Shown here in pieces: positions 42,978 to 51,692 of a stretch of DNA of 64,000 nucleotides. The stretch spans positions 1,302,001 to 1,366,000 of the forward strand of contig NZ_JAWMWH010000001.1 in the NCBI RefSeq assembly GCF_037546185.1, written 5' to 3'. The position numbers and the translations under genes were made by a program. Numbering within the stretch: the stretch's first letter is position 1; each line of letters starts with the position of its first letter. This DNA is from Nicoliella lavandulae. Lineage in GTDB: Bacteria > Bacillota > Bacilli > Lactobacillales > Lactobacillaceae. The notes below the pieces were generated by a model. That model did no database searches, was not told the DNA's origin, and saw only the letters and a program-made list of their open reading frames with translations.

Positions 42978-43414
42978 ATTAACGGTCCTTCATACGGGAT
43001 CGTTTTTATTTTGTCAAAATCGTATTGGAGAACTTCATCAGCAGTTGTTAAATAGGCCACAATGCTATTGGAAATCATTAGGTTCACAGTACCTTCATTT
43101 TCATGAAGGGCTACTACTTGCTTACCCAATTTAGTTGCATACCCAATTTCAAATGCCGTTCCACTATCAACGTGTCCATCGACAAAGTCTAGAACTGCTA
43201 CTACCATATCACTTGCTTCTAGTTCCTTAATATCTTTGTCGTAAGCCTTCTTACCCCAAGCTGATGTACCAATTTGTTCATCTGGAAAATTAGCGGTTCT
43301 AGGACTAAAGAAACTTTTAACGGTCGGGTTATTGGTTAATGCTTCTTCTAATCGTTCAATTCGCGCAATTTGATCTTCATCAAAAAATGGACCTGCTAAA
43401 TAAATTTTTTTCAT
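42974..43414 (-). CDS. Nucleoside 2-deoxyribosyltransferase
   Basis: A 146-residue enzyme that swaps bases between deoxynucleosides, part of nucleoside salvage in lactobacilli. Family motifs: KKIYLAGPFF at the N-terminus, the catalytic Glu region DSGTAFEIGYATKLGKQVVAL, and the DKDIKELEASDMVVAVLD strand. ATG 43414 has AGTAGGA upstream. It lies 9 bases after mvaS and converges on lexA, whose last 4 bases it overlaps tail-to-tail. Whether it is NDT type I or II cannot be told. Confidence 0.92.
   Translation of the reverse strand: MKKIYLAGPFFDEDQIARIERLEEALTNNPTVKSFFSPRTANFPDEQIGTSAWGKKAYDKDIKELEASDMVVAVLDFVDGHVDSGTAFEIGYATKLGKQVVALHENEGTVNLMISNSIVAYLTTADEVLQYDFDKIKTIPYEGPLI
42981..43008 (+). 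terminator. lexA terminator inside the ndt coding end
   Basis: AACGGTCC and GGATCGTT pair with one G-U (42981-42988 with 42997-43004), followed by TTTATTTT. It stops lexA transcripts within the 3' end of the convergent nucleoside deoxyribosyltransferase gene. Confidence 0.75.
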
Positions 43415-43423
43415 TTTAAATTC

Positions 43424-44596
43424 CTACTTTCGATTAATGTATTGGCGTTGATTATTTTTAACGCCGGTAAATATAAACTGAGCATTGTCATTAGCGGGCG
43501 TTAGCGTTAAATCACCCGCTTTAATTGCTGGCCATGCATTAAAAATGGCTTCATATTGATCAACTGAAACGACCCGACGATTATTAATCATTGTTTGCAT
43601 TCGTTGCGCCCGTTGTTCATCATAAAAATCACTTTCGATTTGGCCAACAAAGAACTCACCCTGGGCACCAGAACCATAGCTGAATAATCCCACTGAATCG
43701 CCTGGCTTTAATTGTCGATCATTATCAATTAAGGATAATAAACTTAAATATAACGAACCAGTATATAGATTACCAACTAACTTATTGTATTGACTACCAA
43801 ATCCAAACGCGGTTTTTAAATCATTTTGTTGCTGTTCATCTACTTCTGGTAAAACTGAACGTAATCCTTTAATTCCCATTTTGGGATACGGTAAATGAAA
43901 GATCATTGCACTCATATCATTTAATGTAATCCATGTTTTTTGTTTATATTGATTCCACGTTTCTTGAAAGAAATTAACGTAAACATCATTGGAATAATGG
44001 CCATCCACAATGGCTTCAGTCGTATAAAGTGGACGCCAAAAATCCATAATATCCTTCGAATAAAAGGTACTAATCCCATTAAACGATATTATCTTAGGAT
44101 CAGCACTCACAATCATTGCAACGGCACCACCACCTTGGGTAACTTCACCCGGAGTGTTCAATCCGTATCTTGCTACATCCGCACCAATTACCAGGGCTTT
44201 TTTATCAGGATGCAATTGTACATAGTCACGTGCCATTTGAAGCCCTGCAGTTGCCCCATAGCAAGCTTGTTTTATTTCAAATGCCCGTGCATTTGGACTT
44301 AAATTTAATAGCTTTTGTAAGTAAATAGCGGCCGACTTAGAATTATCAACCCCTGTTTCAGTGCCAAAAACCACTAAGTCAATTTGCTCACGATTATCAT
44401 CGTTAATAATATCAATTGCTGCATTCGCTGCCATCGTTACCACATCTTGGGTATTTGGAATTACTGATTGCATCTGTTGACCAATTCCAATCAGATATTT
44501 ATTCGGATCTTCATTTCGTGCCAGCGCCAACTTATCCATTGGTAATGCCAAGTTAGGTGTGTAAAAACTGATATCGTCAATTCCGACTTTCAACAT
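43424..44596 (-). CDS. mvaS: Hydroxymethylglutaryl-CoA synthase
   Basis: A 390-residue mevalonate-pathway enzyme that condenses acetoacetyl-CoA with acetyl-CoA. It opens VGIDDISFYTPNLALPMDKLA. The nucleophilic Cys lies in EIKQACYGATAGLQ (about residue 112), the catalytic His is probably in IFHLPYPKMG, and the C-terminus has GLFSYGSGAQGEFFVG. ATG 44596 has AGGGG upstream. It follows the hexosaminidase by 16 bases. Its product feeds isoprenoid synthesis and thus UppS. Confidence 0.96.
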   Translation of the reverse strand: MLKVGIDDISFYTPNLALPMDKLALARNEDPNKYLIGIGQQMQSVIPNTQDVVTMAANAAIDIINDDNREQIDLVVFGTETGVDNSKSAAIYLQKLLNLSPNARAFEIKQACYGATAGLQMARDYVQLHPDKKALVIGADVARYGLNTPGEVTQGGGAVAMIVSADPKIISFNGISTFYSKDIMDFWRPLYTTEAIVDGHYSNDVYVNFFQETWNQYKQKTWITLNDMSAMIFHLPYPKMGIKGLRSVLPEVDEQQQNDLKTAFGFGSQYNKLVGNLYTGSLYLSLLSLIDNDRQLKPGDSVGLFSYGSGAQGEFFVGQIESDFYDEQRAQRMQTMINNRRVVSVDQYEAIFNAWPAIKAGDLTLTPANDNAQFIFTGVKNNQRQYINRK

Positions 44597-44612
44597 AACC
44601 CCTCATTTCATC

Positions 44613-45737
44613 TTAAATATATTTAACGGTATGCAAATGTTTAAAGAATTTATTTACATACACAATTGTTTTTTGGTAAACCTGTTTTGCATTATAAGCT
44701 TTAGGTGATTCACCCCAAATGGAAATAGAAGTTCCAATGTTGTTCTTACTAGTTGTCTTGTCCTTGTAACTATCCTCATTCCACATCGTTGGTTTCCATT
44801 TCTTTAAATCGTCTTCCCATTCTTGCATATTGTGTTTTCCATAGCTAGTAGGGTCTGCAATAATGTATGTAAAGTAATCATTACAGTTAATTGTTTTTAA
44901 CCCTGCTTTATTAATTTCAGGAAGGGTCGCCCGATATTTAATATTTGCATTATAATCTTCCGTATCAGCAGTTTGACCACTTAAACTCCAAAAATTAATT
45001 AAAATATTTTTGTCATATTGATTTAAAACAGCCTTTCGGATACTATCATTCCAAATTGCCATCTTCAATCCCCGTTGGTTTAAGAACCGGTTCAATGCGT
45101 TATCAAATTTAACGATAGCTAAATCATCTTTGTGCGTATTGATCGCAATTTCATCACCACCGGTACTAATATAGTTTCCCTTTGGCACTAGCGAAGTATA
45201 TTCACCAATAATTTGTTTAGCAATTTTTAAAGTGGCTGGTTTTTGATAATACATTTCATCATCAAAACTCATTAACGATTTAATTTCTTTTTTATACTTG
45301 GGCGTTTGTGCCAATAATTTAAGCATTGCCTTAGAATGTCCAGGAACATCAATTTCAGGCACCACTTCAACATGATGACGCATCCCATACCTTACGATAT
45401 CTACTAACTGTTGCTTAGATAAGAATGCCTTGTGAGTATCCTTATTATAGTAAATATCACCTTTTTTATAGGCGTTTTGCAATGTTTGACCAATCGTTTC
45501 ATTTTCGATGCCAAAACGTTGGTTATCAGTTAAGTGCAATTGAATATAATTGCCGTGTCCCCTTTGAATCGCCAAGATGTATTTCTTAATTAGTCTAGGT
45601 GAATTATACATTCGGGCACAGTCTAAATTCATCCCAATTCTTTTTTGATTCGACTGATTATGATACCCAAATCCAATTAGAAATACTATTAAAAGTCCTA
45701 CGGCTGAAAAAAGGAATATCCATTTTTTACCCTTCAT
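44613..45737 (-). CDS. Membrane-anchored GH20 beta-N-acetylhexosaminidase-like enzyme
   Basis: A 374-residue protein with an N-terminal signal anchor (KKWIFLFSAVGLLIVFLIGFGY, preceded by Lys) and no obvious cleavage or lipobox. The rest is a GH20 TIM barrel: IGMNLDCARMYNSP, EIDVPGHSKAML, the catalytic Asp-Glu in STGGDEIAI (about residue 198) and SISIWGES. Such enzymes release terminal GlcNAc or GalNAc. The N-terminal GH20b domain of larger enzymes is missing. It heads an operon with mvaS and the deoxyribosyltransferase gene. ATG 45737 has TTGAGG upstream. A role at the cell envelope is inferred. Confidence 0.85.
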   Translation of the reverse strand: MKGKKWIFLFSAVGLLIVFLIGFGYHNQSNQKRIGMNLDCARMYNSPRLIKKYILAIQRGHGNYIQLHLTDNQRFGIENETIGQTLQNAYKKGDIYYNKDTHKAFLSKQQLVDIVRYGMRHHVEVVPEIDVPGHSKAMLKLLAQTPKYKKEIKSLMSFDDEMYYQKPATLKIAKQIIGEYTSLVPKGNYISTGGDEIAINTHKDDLAIVKFDNALNRFLNQRGLKMAIWNDSIRKAVLNQYDKNILINFWSLSGQTADTEDYNANIKYRATLPEINKAGLKTINCNDYFTYIIADPTSYGKHNMQEWEDDLKKWKPTMWNEDSYKDKTTSKNNIGTSISIWGESPKAYNAKQVYQKTIVYVNKFFKHLHTVKYI

Positions 45738-45831
45738 AAATCATAGCCTCAATTCTTTATCCGTAACTATCATTTTATAGCTATTCATAGATAATGACAA
45801 TTAAATTAACACAAAATCAATTTAATCTAAT

Positions 45832-45870
45832 AAAAAGGGCCCCAGAAATCAGCATTCTGAGGCCCTTTTT
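45832..45870 (-). terminator. Terminator of the tRNA-Ser gene
   Basis: A 10-bp AAAAAGGGCC/GGCCCTTTTT stem, extended by CAGAA/TTCTG across a mismatch, with A/T runs, lies 5 bases after the tRNA. Confidence 0.93.
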
Positions 45871-45875
45871 ATTAA

Positions 45876-45962
45876 GGAGAGTACAGGAGTCGAACCTGCC
45901 CGCCGAGATTAATCGGTTCGTCGGATTTCGAGTCCGATGCATTACCGCTCTGCCAACTCTCC
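45876..45962 (-). tRNA. tRNA-Ser, anticodon CGA
   Basis: The minus strand folds as a class II tRNA of 87 bases: acceptor stem GGAGAGT/ACTCTCC, anticodon stem CGGAC/TCCG with loop CTCGAAA (anticodon CGA, reading UCG), a long variable arm, and T arm GCAGG/CCTGT with loop TTCGACT. CCA is not encoded. It is a solitary gene with its own promoter and terminator. Confidence 0.96.
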
Positions 45963-45978
45963 ATAAGCACATAATGGC

Positions 45979-46007
45979 ATTATATCAATTTGTCAAAAAA
46001 TTGTAAA
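45979..46007 (-). promoter_or_regulatory. tRNA-Ser promoter
   Basis: On the minus strand TTTACA (46002-46007), 17 bases, perfect TATAAT (45979-45984), 16 bases ahead of the mature 5' end. Confidence 0.85.
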
Positions 46008-46025
46008 TACCATTAATGCTATAAA

Positions 46026-46544
46026 TTAGTATTTAAGCAGACTTAAAATATCATAACCCTTTATATTATCACGACCATGCAATTCTTCTAATTCAATTAA
46101 GAAGGCGGTCCCAACAACAATTCCACCAAGATCTTCTACTAATTCAATCGTAGCCCCGATGGTACCACCGGTAGCTAATAAATCGTCAGTAACTAGAACT
46201 CGTTGACCGGGTTTAATTGCCCCTTCATGAAGGTATAGGGATGATTTCCCATATTCTAAACCATAAGAAGCCTTCACCGTCTTGCCGGGCAATTTACCTT
46301 TTTTACGAGCTGGTGCGAATCCAATTCCTAAATCATAAGCAACTGGACAACCCACGATAAAACCACGAGCTTCTGGTCCAACAATCATGTCCACCTTTTT
46401 GTCGCGTGCATATTGAACGATTTCATCCGTTGCTTGCTTATATGCATCACCATCTTCAAGTAATGGTGAAATATCGCGAAATACAATTCCCTTTTCTGGG
46501 AAATCATTATAAGTGGCAATATAATCGTTTAAATCTAATGCCAT
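46026..46544 (-). CDS. apt: Adenine phosphoribosyltransferase
   Basis: A 172-residue salvage enzyme making AMP from adenine and PRPP. The PRPP-binding motif RVLVTDDLLATGGTIGATIEL is near residue 120, FRDISPLLEDGDAYKQ near the N-terminus, and EARGFIVGCPVAY in the middle. Length is normal. ATG 46544 has AAAGGAAG upstream. It lies 24 bases downstream of recJ; the recJ-apt pairing is common in Firmicutes. Confidence 0.97.
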   Translation of the reverse strand: MALDLNDYIATYNDFPEKGIVFRDISPLLEDGDAYKQATDEIVQYARDKKVDMIVGPEARGFIVGCPVAYDLGIGFAPARKKGKLPGKTVKASYGLEYGKSSLYLHEGAIKPGQRVLVTDDLLATGGTIGATIELVEDLGGIVVGTAFLIELEELHGRDNIKGYDILSLLKY

Positions 46545-46568
46545 GAAGTAATTCTTCCTTTCATTTTA

Positions 46569-48887
46569 TCATCCAATTAGATCATTAAATAATTCAACTA
46601 AATCAGCAGAATTGGATAGTAATAGTTGTTGCTCGGACTGCAATTGTAATTGACGTTTATGATAAGCGTTCGAGGACATTAAATCCTGCTTTTTGGGGTT
46701 ATCGACCATGGTCAAAATCCCTTCATTAATTGATACAAAATTAAGTTCTTGAAATACCTTAACCATAAAGATGATCAGATTACGATCAACGTTTAAGCGC
46801 TGCGCCAATTGATTTAAATTTTGATTGATTTGAACCTGAGGTTGGGAACTTAATAGCTTAAATAGCATCCCAAACTGGGTTCTGGTTGGTAATCCGCTAA
46901 TATGAACAAAGTGCGGTTTAAATAAATATAAAACGACTTTGCAATTACTTAACAGCGGCGTGATTTGTTTTAAATCATCCATTGTATCCGGACAATCGAC
47001 AATCGTAACTACGTTAGATAGCATTTCTGTCGACAAGTCATTATACCAAATTATATTACTTTTTTCACTAATATAAGGACGCAGCTTATCAAGTAACTTA
47101 CGATGAAAAACAACATACGTCCCATCTTCTTGGAACATACTGGCATTTATAGAATCCGTTCTAAAGTCAACAATTTCAGTTCCGTCAGAACGAACATCCT
47201 TAACCATGAATTGTAAACTTTGGCGGTTGTTCCAAGAATTCATTTCAACACACCCAACTAATTGAATTGCATTCGGCATATTGTGAATCGTTTCAATATC
47301 ATTGGCCATTCCAAATGCAACGGCATTTAAGCGCCGCTTAGTGCCTTTCATTATAAAACGGAGATGGGTTTTCTTACTCCCCATTGTCTGAGCATTAGTC
47401 ACCATTTCTGGATGAACTTCAAAGTGTGGTTGCAAATTATCAGTTCCAAATGGGGCCATTTTGCTCAACCCTTCATATAATTGATTATCAATTTGATCAA
47501 CACTAATTAAAGCATCAACAGATAACTTGGGTTTATTAGTAGTTTGCTTAGCTGGACGATGAAAATTAGCTTCTAGCATTTCTGCTACTTGCGGAACTTG
47601 GTCTTTCGCAACTGACAATCCAATTGCCATATCATGACCACCAAATTTTTCCATGTAATCACGAGCGGGTTCAATTGCTTTAAAAATGTTAAAGCCTTCA
47701 ATACTTCTTCCAGAGCCCTTAGCCACTCCAGTTTCTGGATTTAAATCTAACACAATTGATGGCTTATGGTATTTATCGACAAGTCGACTGGCAACAATTC
47801 CAACGACCCCTTCATGCCAGTTAGTTCCCATGACAATTAACGTATTTTTGGCACGGTTTTTAGGGGTTTCAGCTTGTTCTGAGGCTTCCTTAAAAATATC
47901 ACTAACTAACTTTCGTCGATCATGATTTAGCTGTTCAGTTGAATCAGCTAATTGCTTCGCCTTAGCATCGTCAATGGTTGTTAATAGTTCCACTCCAACA
48001 TTAGCATCCCCCATCCGACCTAATGCATTTAAACGTGGACCAATGCCAAAGCCAATGCTATGCTCATTAATTGGTTTCCCAGTTAAATTAGCGTTTTCCA
48101 ATAAGTCCTTTAAGCCGGGTCGCTCCGTATTTTGGATGGCTTGAAAACCAAACTTAGTCAAAATGCGGTTTTCACCAGTTAATGACACTAAATCTGCAAT
48201 CGTCCCAATTGTAACTAGGTCTAGACATTCTTGAGGAATTTCATCTAATAGCGCAGTAGCAACTTTAAAGGCAATTCCAGCTCCAGAAAGATAACCAAAT
48301 GAATATTCATCATCCGGATAACGAGCGTGTATTACTGCACACGCATCAGGAACCCCGCGTTCTGCGATTTCATGGTGATCAGTAATTACCACATCACAAT
48401 TGTGTTGATTAGCAAAATCAACCGCATCGAATCCGGTGACTCCATTGTCAACGGTAACGATCAAAGTGGTCCCATCATTGATAATGCGTTCAAAAGCATC
48501 TACATTAGGTCCATATCCATCATCAAAGCGGTTTGGAATGTAGTAATTAACATTAGCCCCAATTTCAGTTAACGTTTCATACATAATGGCAGTACTAGTT
48601 AGTCCATCAGCGTCATAATCACCATAAACTGTAATTTGTTCATTATTTTCAATGGCCTGAGTAATTCGTTCAATTCCGATTTCCATGTCGTGAATGGCAA
48701 ATGGATCACCTAGATTAGCTGGGTCAGGATTTAAAAATTGATTAATCGAATCAGCATCATGATAACCCCGGTTAAATAAGAGATTTACAATAATTGGACT
48801 TAAACTAAGTTCATTTGCAAGTTGTTTAACTTCATTCTGATCATTAATCGTGTCATTTAGTTCCCAATCGTACTTTGAATCAATCAT
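46569..48887 (-). CDS. recJ: Single-stranded-DNA-specific exonuclease RecJ
   Basis: A 772-residue 5'-3' exonuclease for recombination and mismatch repair. DHH-superfamily motifs are intact: VYGDYDADGLTSTAIMY (I-II), TVDNGVTG, VVITDHHEI (DHH), and the C-terminal DHHA1 region with KGSGRSIEGFNIFKAIE and KFGGHDMAIGLS. An OB-fold and a long C-terminal domain typical of Firmicutes RecJ (about 560-772) follow. ATG 48887 has AGAGAGGG upstream. It is downstream of the LapA-like gene by 14 bases and upstream of apt. Confidence 0.96.
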   Translation of the reverse strand: MIDSKYDWELNDTINDQNEVKQLANELSLSPIIVNLLFNRGYHDADSINQFLNPDPANLGDPFAIHDMEIGIERITQAIENNEQITVYGDYDADGLTSTAIMYETLTEIGANVNYYIPNRFDDGYGPNVDAFERIINDGTTLIVTVDNGVTGFDAVDFANQHNCDVVITDHHEIAERGVPDACAVIHARYPDDEYSFGYLSGAGIAFKVATALLDEIPQECLDLVTIGTIADLVSLTGENRILTKFGFQAIQNTERPGLKDLLENANLTGKPINEHSIGFGIGPRLNALGRMGDANVGVELLTTIDDAKAKQLADSTEQLNHDRRKLVSDIFKEASEQAETPKNRAKNTLIVMGTNWHEGVVGIVASRLVDKYHKPSIVLDLNPETGVAKGSGRSIEGFNIFKAIEPARDYMEKFGGHDMAIGLSVAKDQVPQVAEMLEANFHRPAKQTTNKPKLSVDALISVDQIDNQLYEGLSKMAPFGTDNLQPHFEVHPEMVTNAQTMGSKKTHLRFIMKGTKRRLNAVAFGMANDIETIHNMPNAIQLVGCVEMNSWNNRQSLQFMVKDVRSDGTEIVDFRTDSINASMFQEDGTYVVFHRKLLDKLRPYISEKSNIIWYNDLSTEMLSNVVTIVDCPDTMDDLKQITPLLSNCKVVLYLFKPHFVHISGLPTRTQFGMLFKLLSSQPQVQINQNLNQLAQRLNVDRNLIIFMVKVFQELNFVSINEGILTMVDNPKKQDLMSSNAYHKRQLQLQSEQQLLLSNSADLVELFNDLIG

Positions 48888-48901
48888 TTAATCCCTCTCT
48901 A

Positions 48902-49237
48902 TTATTCTGGCTTATTCGTTTGGTCAGACTTAGCTTGGTTAGCATTCTTTAACTTCTTTTCCAATGTATTAATTTTAACTTGTAGTTGGCTTACCTTTTG
49001 GTTATATTCTTGCGTCATCTTTTTACTGTTTCGACGATTACTGAAAATTGAAGATGTCGATAATAAAAAGTTAATTAAGGCCCCAACCAAAATCCATAAA
49101 ATCAACATAACGATCATCGGTAGTTTTAATTGTCCAAAGCCAAAGTTAACCGCCACTGATTGAATATTTAATAACGCAAATACAACCACTAATAATGCGA
49201 TTGCAATAATTAAAAACATCTTAATTTGTCTTTTCAT
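48902..49237 (-). CDS. LapA (DUF1049) domain membrane protein
   Basis: A 111-residue protein with two hydrophobic segments (about 8-27 and 38-58) in the LapA/DUF1049 pattern (ALLNIQSVAVNFGFGQLKLPMIVMLILWILVGAL). A coiled-coil, lysine- and glutamine-rich cytosolic tail follows (about 70-111). Firmicutes members have no settled function. ATG 49237 is preferred over the ATG at 49246, which is only two bases from the AAGGA site. It sits between rnz and recJ in one apparent operon. Confidence 0.85.
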   Translation of the reverse strand: MKRQIKMFLIIAIALLVVVFALLNIQSVAVNFGFGQLKLPMIVMLILWILVGALINFLLSTSSIFSNRRNSKKMTQEYNQKVSQLQVKINTLEKKLKNANQAKSDQTNKPE

Positions 49238-49251
49238 TTCTATCATCTTCC

Positions 49252-50193
49252 TTAAACAGTTTGATTTTTATCAAATGGAACATCCACTACATCAAAATCT
49301 TTTACAACATAAGTATTTTTAAATACGGAACGAGCCTGTTTTTGTAACATGTTCGCCATTTTACCAGTATAACGGGAAGAAATATGGGTTAGTAACAACT
49401 TTTTCACATTTGCTTTTTTAGCCAATGCTGCAGCTTGTACGTTGGTAGAATGGTAATAGTTCCTAGCTAAACTAGCCTCTTCTTTTGAAAATGTACTTTC
49501 ATGAATTAATACATCGGCATTCTTGGCAATCTTATACGAATTAGGATTTTTACGCGTATCACCAATAATTGCAATTGTCCGTCCCTTTTGAGCATGGCCA
49601 ATGAAGTCTTTTCCATTAATGACCCGACCATCTGGTAATGTCACTTGCTTACCAGCTTTAATCTGCCCATAAATTGGTCCAGATGGGATCTGAGCATCCT
49701 TTAACTTATCCACCATTAATTCACCCGGATGATCGTGTTCTTCAACCCGATAGCCAAAACAAGCAATTTGATGATCTAATGCTTCTGCATATACCGTAAA
49801 TTTATCATCATCAACAATTTTACCTGGTTCCGTAATTTCATTATAGATGATTTTATAAGATAACTTAGTTTTAGACACTCGCAGACTAACTTGAACAAAA
49901 TCCTTAATTCCCTTTGGACCATAAATCGTTAACGGGGTATTTCCCCCCTGAAATGAACGACTGCTAAGTAATCCTGGCAGCCCAAAAATATGATCACCAT
50001 GCAAATGAGTAATAAAAATCTTATTAATCTTTCTTGGTTTTAAGTTAGACCGTAAAATTTGTTGCTGGGTACCTTCGCCCACATCAAATAACCATACTGA
50101 ATTACATTCATCAAGTAATCGCAAGGCGGTACAAGAAACATTGCGAAACTTGCCAGGAACTCCTGAACCCGTTCCTAAAAATTCTATTTGCAT
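49252..50193 (-). CDS. rnz: Ribonuclease Z (tRNA 3' endonuclease)
   Basis: A 313-residue metallo-beta-lactamase-fold nuclease that trims the 3' end of tRNA precursors lacking CCA, relevant because tRNA-Ser at 45876 has no encoded CCA. It starts MQIEFLGTGSGVPGKFRNVS. The zinc motif THLHGDHIFGLPGLL, the exosite arm region, IGDTRKNPN and LLTHISSRY complete the site. ATG 50193 has AAGAGGAAA upstream. It is the first gene of an rnz-lapA-recJ-apt unit. Confidence 0.96.
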   Translation of the reverse strand: MQIEFLGTGSGVPGKFRNVSCTALRLLDECNSVWLFDVGEGTQQQILRSNLKPRKINKIFITHLHGDHIFGLPGLLSSRSFQGGNTPLTIYGPKGIKDFVQVSLRVSKTKLSYKIIYNEITEPGKIVDDDKFTVYAEALDHQIACFGYRVEEHDHPGELMVDKLKDAQIPSGPIYGQIKAGKQVTLPDGRVINGKDFIGHAQKGRTIAIIGDTRKNPNSYKIAKNADVLIHESTFSKEEASLARNYYHSTNVQAAALAKKANVKKLLLTHISSRYTGKMANMLQKQARSVFKNTYVVKDFDVVDVPFDKNQTV

Positions 50194-50233
50194 ATTATTT
50201 CCTCTTATTCTATTTAAAAGTTACGTCACCTAC

Positions 50234-50242
50234 ATTGTAGCA
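50234..50242 (-). promoter_or_regulatory. rnz extended -10 promoter
   Basis: The minus strand reads TGC-TACAAT, about 40 bases before the rnz ATG, with an AT-rich stretch upstream and no clear -35. Confidence 0.55.
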
Positions 50243-50275
50243 TAAGTGTTAAATCAATTTTTTAATCAATTTAAA

Positions 50276-50322
50276 AATCGCTATACTATCGAATTCGTTT
50301 TAATTTGATAATATAGCGGATT
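50276..50322 (-). terminator. Terminator after obgE
   Basis: GCTATACTATC (50280-50290) pairs with GATAATATAGC (50307-50317) with one wobble; on the minus strand it is followed by GATTTTT. It lies about 30 bases after the obgE stop. Confidence 0.78.
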
Positions 50323-50350
50323 TGAAGTGATTATTAAACATGGTAACTAG

Positions 50351-51631
50351 TTAATCTTCGTAGGTAAACGAGAAATCAAGGATGTTTACAGTATCCCCAT
50401 TCTTAGCACCATTATTTCGAAGGGCTTCATCAACGCCCATGCCACGTAATTGACGAGCAAATCTAAGCATTGATTGTTCATGCGTAGTATCGGTCATTAA
50501 GAATAGCTTTTCTAGCCGTGCACCAGATAGTGTCCAACTGCCATCCTCTTCATGTGTGATTGTAAATGGTTCATCATCTTCAACATTCGTTAATTCTGGT
50601 TCTTCAACATCAGTAATTGGGAACTTAGGTGTTTGATCTAATAGATCAGCAGTAGCACCAATTAATTTAGTTAACCCTTGATGAGTAACAGATGAAATTG
50701 GAATTATTTCATGAGCATGTCCTTCAGCATTCACTTGCTCAGTAAATCGCTTTAAGTTGGCTTCGGAATCAGGCATGTCCATCTTAGTAGCAACAATAAT
50801 TTGCGGACGTAATAAGATGTTTTCATCATATTTAGCTAATTCTTGATTGATCTTTTGGTAATCAACAAATGGATCACGACCTTCTAATCCACTCATGTCC
50901 ACTAAGTGTAAAATGACCCTAGTTCTTTCAACGTGACGTAAAAATTGAAATCCTAGCCCAGTACCAGTAGAAGCTCCTTCGATCAAACCTGGTAAATCAG
51001 CAATGATAAAATCACGACCATCATTTAGCCGTACCATCCCTAGGTTCGGTACTAAGGTCGTAAAATGATAATCAGCAACTTTGGGTTTCGAACTGGTAAC
51101 AGCGGCTAGTAAAGTGGACTTCCCAACGGATGGGAAGCCAACTAGTCCTACGTCCGCTAGCAGCTTCAATTCTAGTCGAACGTTAAATCCTTCTCCTGGT
51201 TCACCATTTTCAGCAATTTCTGGTGCAGAATTTTTTGCGGAAGCAAAGTGAACGTTTCCACGACCACCACGACCACCATTGGCAACGATGAACTCATCGC
51301 CTGGCTCAATTAAATCACATATTAAGTGATTATTATCATCGTTGTACACACTGGTCCCTTCTGGAACCTTAATGACTAAATCATCACCACTACGGCCTGT
51401 CATCTTCTTATTACCACCGTTATTTCCATTAGCAGCTTTAAATTTTTGACTATAGTGGAAATCCATTAGCGTGCTCATTCCACTATCAACTTTAAATACA
51501 ACATTTCCACCATGGCCACCATCGCCTCCAGCGGGTCCACCATTTGGAACATACTTTTCGCGGCGCCAACCAACGATTCCGTCGCCACCTTTACCGGCTT
51601 GGACTTTAATTTTAACTTGATCTACAAACAA
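50351..51631 (-). CDS. obgE: GTPase Obg/CgtA
   Basis: A 426-residue ribosome-associated GTPase linked to 50S assembly and stress control. The glycine-rich Obg fold occupies about 1-158 (GGPAGGDGGHGGNVVF, GGRGGRGNVHF). The G domain has GFPSVGKSTLL, DLPGLIEGA and ATKMDMPD, and a C-terminal OCT domain follows (FTITHEEDGSWTLSGARLEKL). The start codon is TTG 51631 with AGGAGAA upstream. It lies 61 bases after uvrC. Confidence 0.97.
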   Translation of the reverse strand: MFVDQVKIKVQAGKGGDGIVGWRREKYVPNGGPAGGDGGHGGNVVFKVDSGMSTLMDFHYSQKFKAANGNNGGNKKMTGRSGDDLVIKVPEGTSVYNDDNNHLICDLIEPGDEFIVANGGRGGRGNVHFASAKNSAPEIAENGEPGEGFNVRLELKLLADVGLVGFPSVGKSTLLAAVTSSKPKVADYHFTTLVPNLGMVRLNDGRDFIIADLPGLIEGASTGTGLGFQFLRHVERTRVILHLVDMSGLEGRDPFVDYQKINQELAKYDENILLRPQIIVATKMDMPDSEANLKRFTEQVNAEGHAHEIIPISSVTHQGLTKLIGATADLLDQTPKFPITDVEEPELTNVEDDEPFTITHEEDGSWTLSGARLEKLFLMTDTTHEQSMLRFARQLRGMGVDEALRNNGAKNGDTVNILDFSFTYED

Positions 51632-51692
51632 TGTTATTCTCCTAACCCATTTTAATTCTACCTACAATTATATTATAAGACGTGTCACTTGG

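Noticed and set aside
51667..51677. Overlapping TATAAT boxes before obgE as a promoter
   Set aside because: No -35 element at usable spacing and no extended -10; left unannotated.
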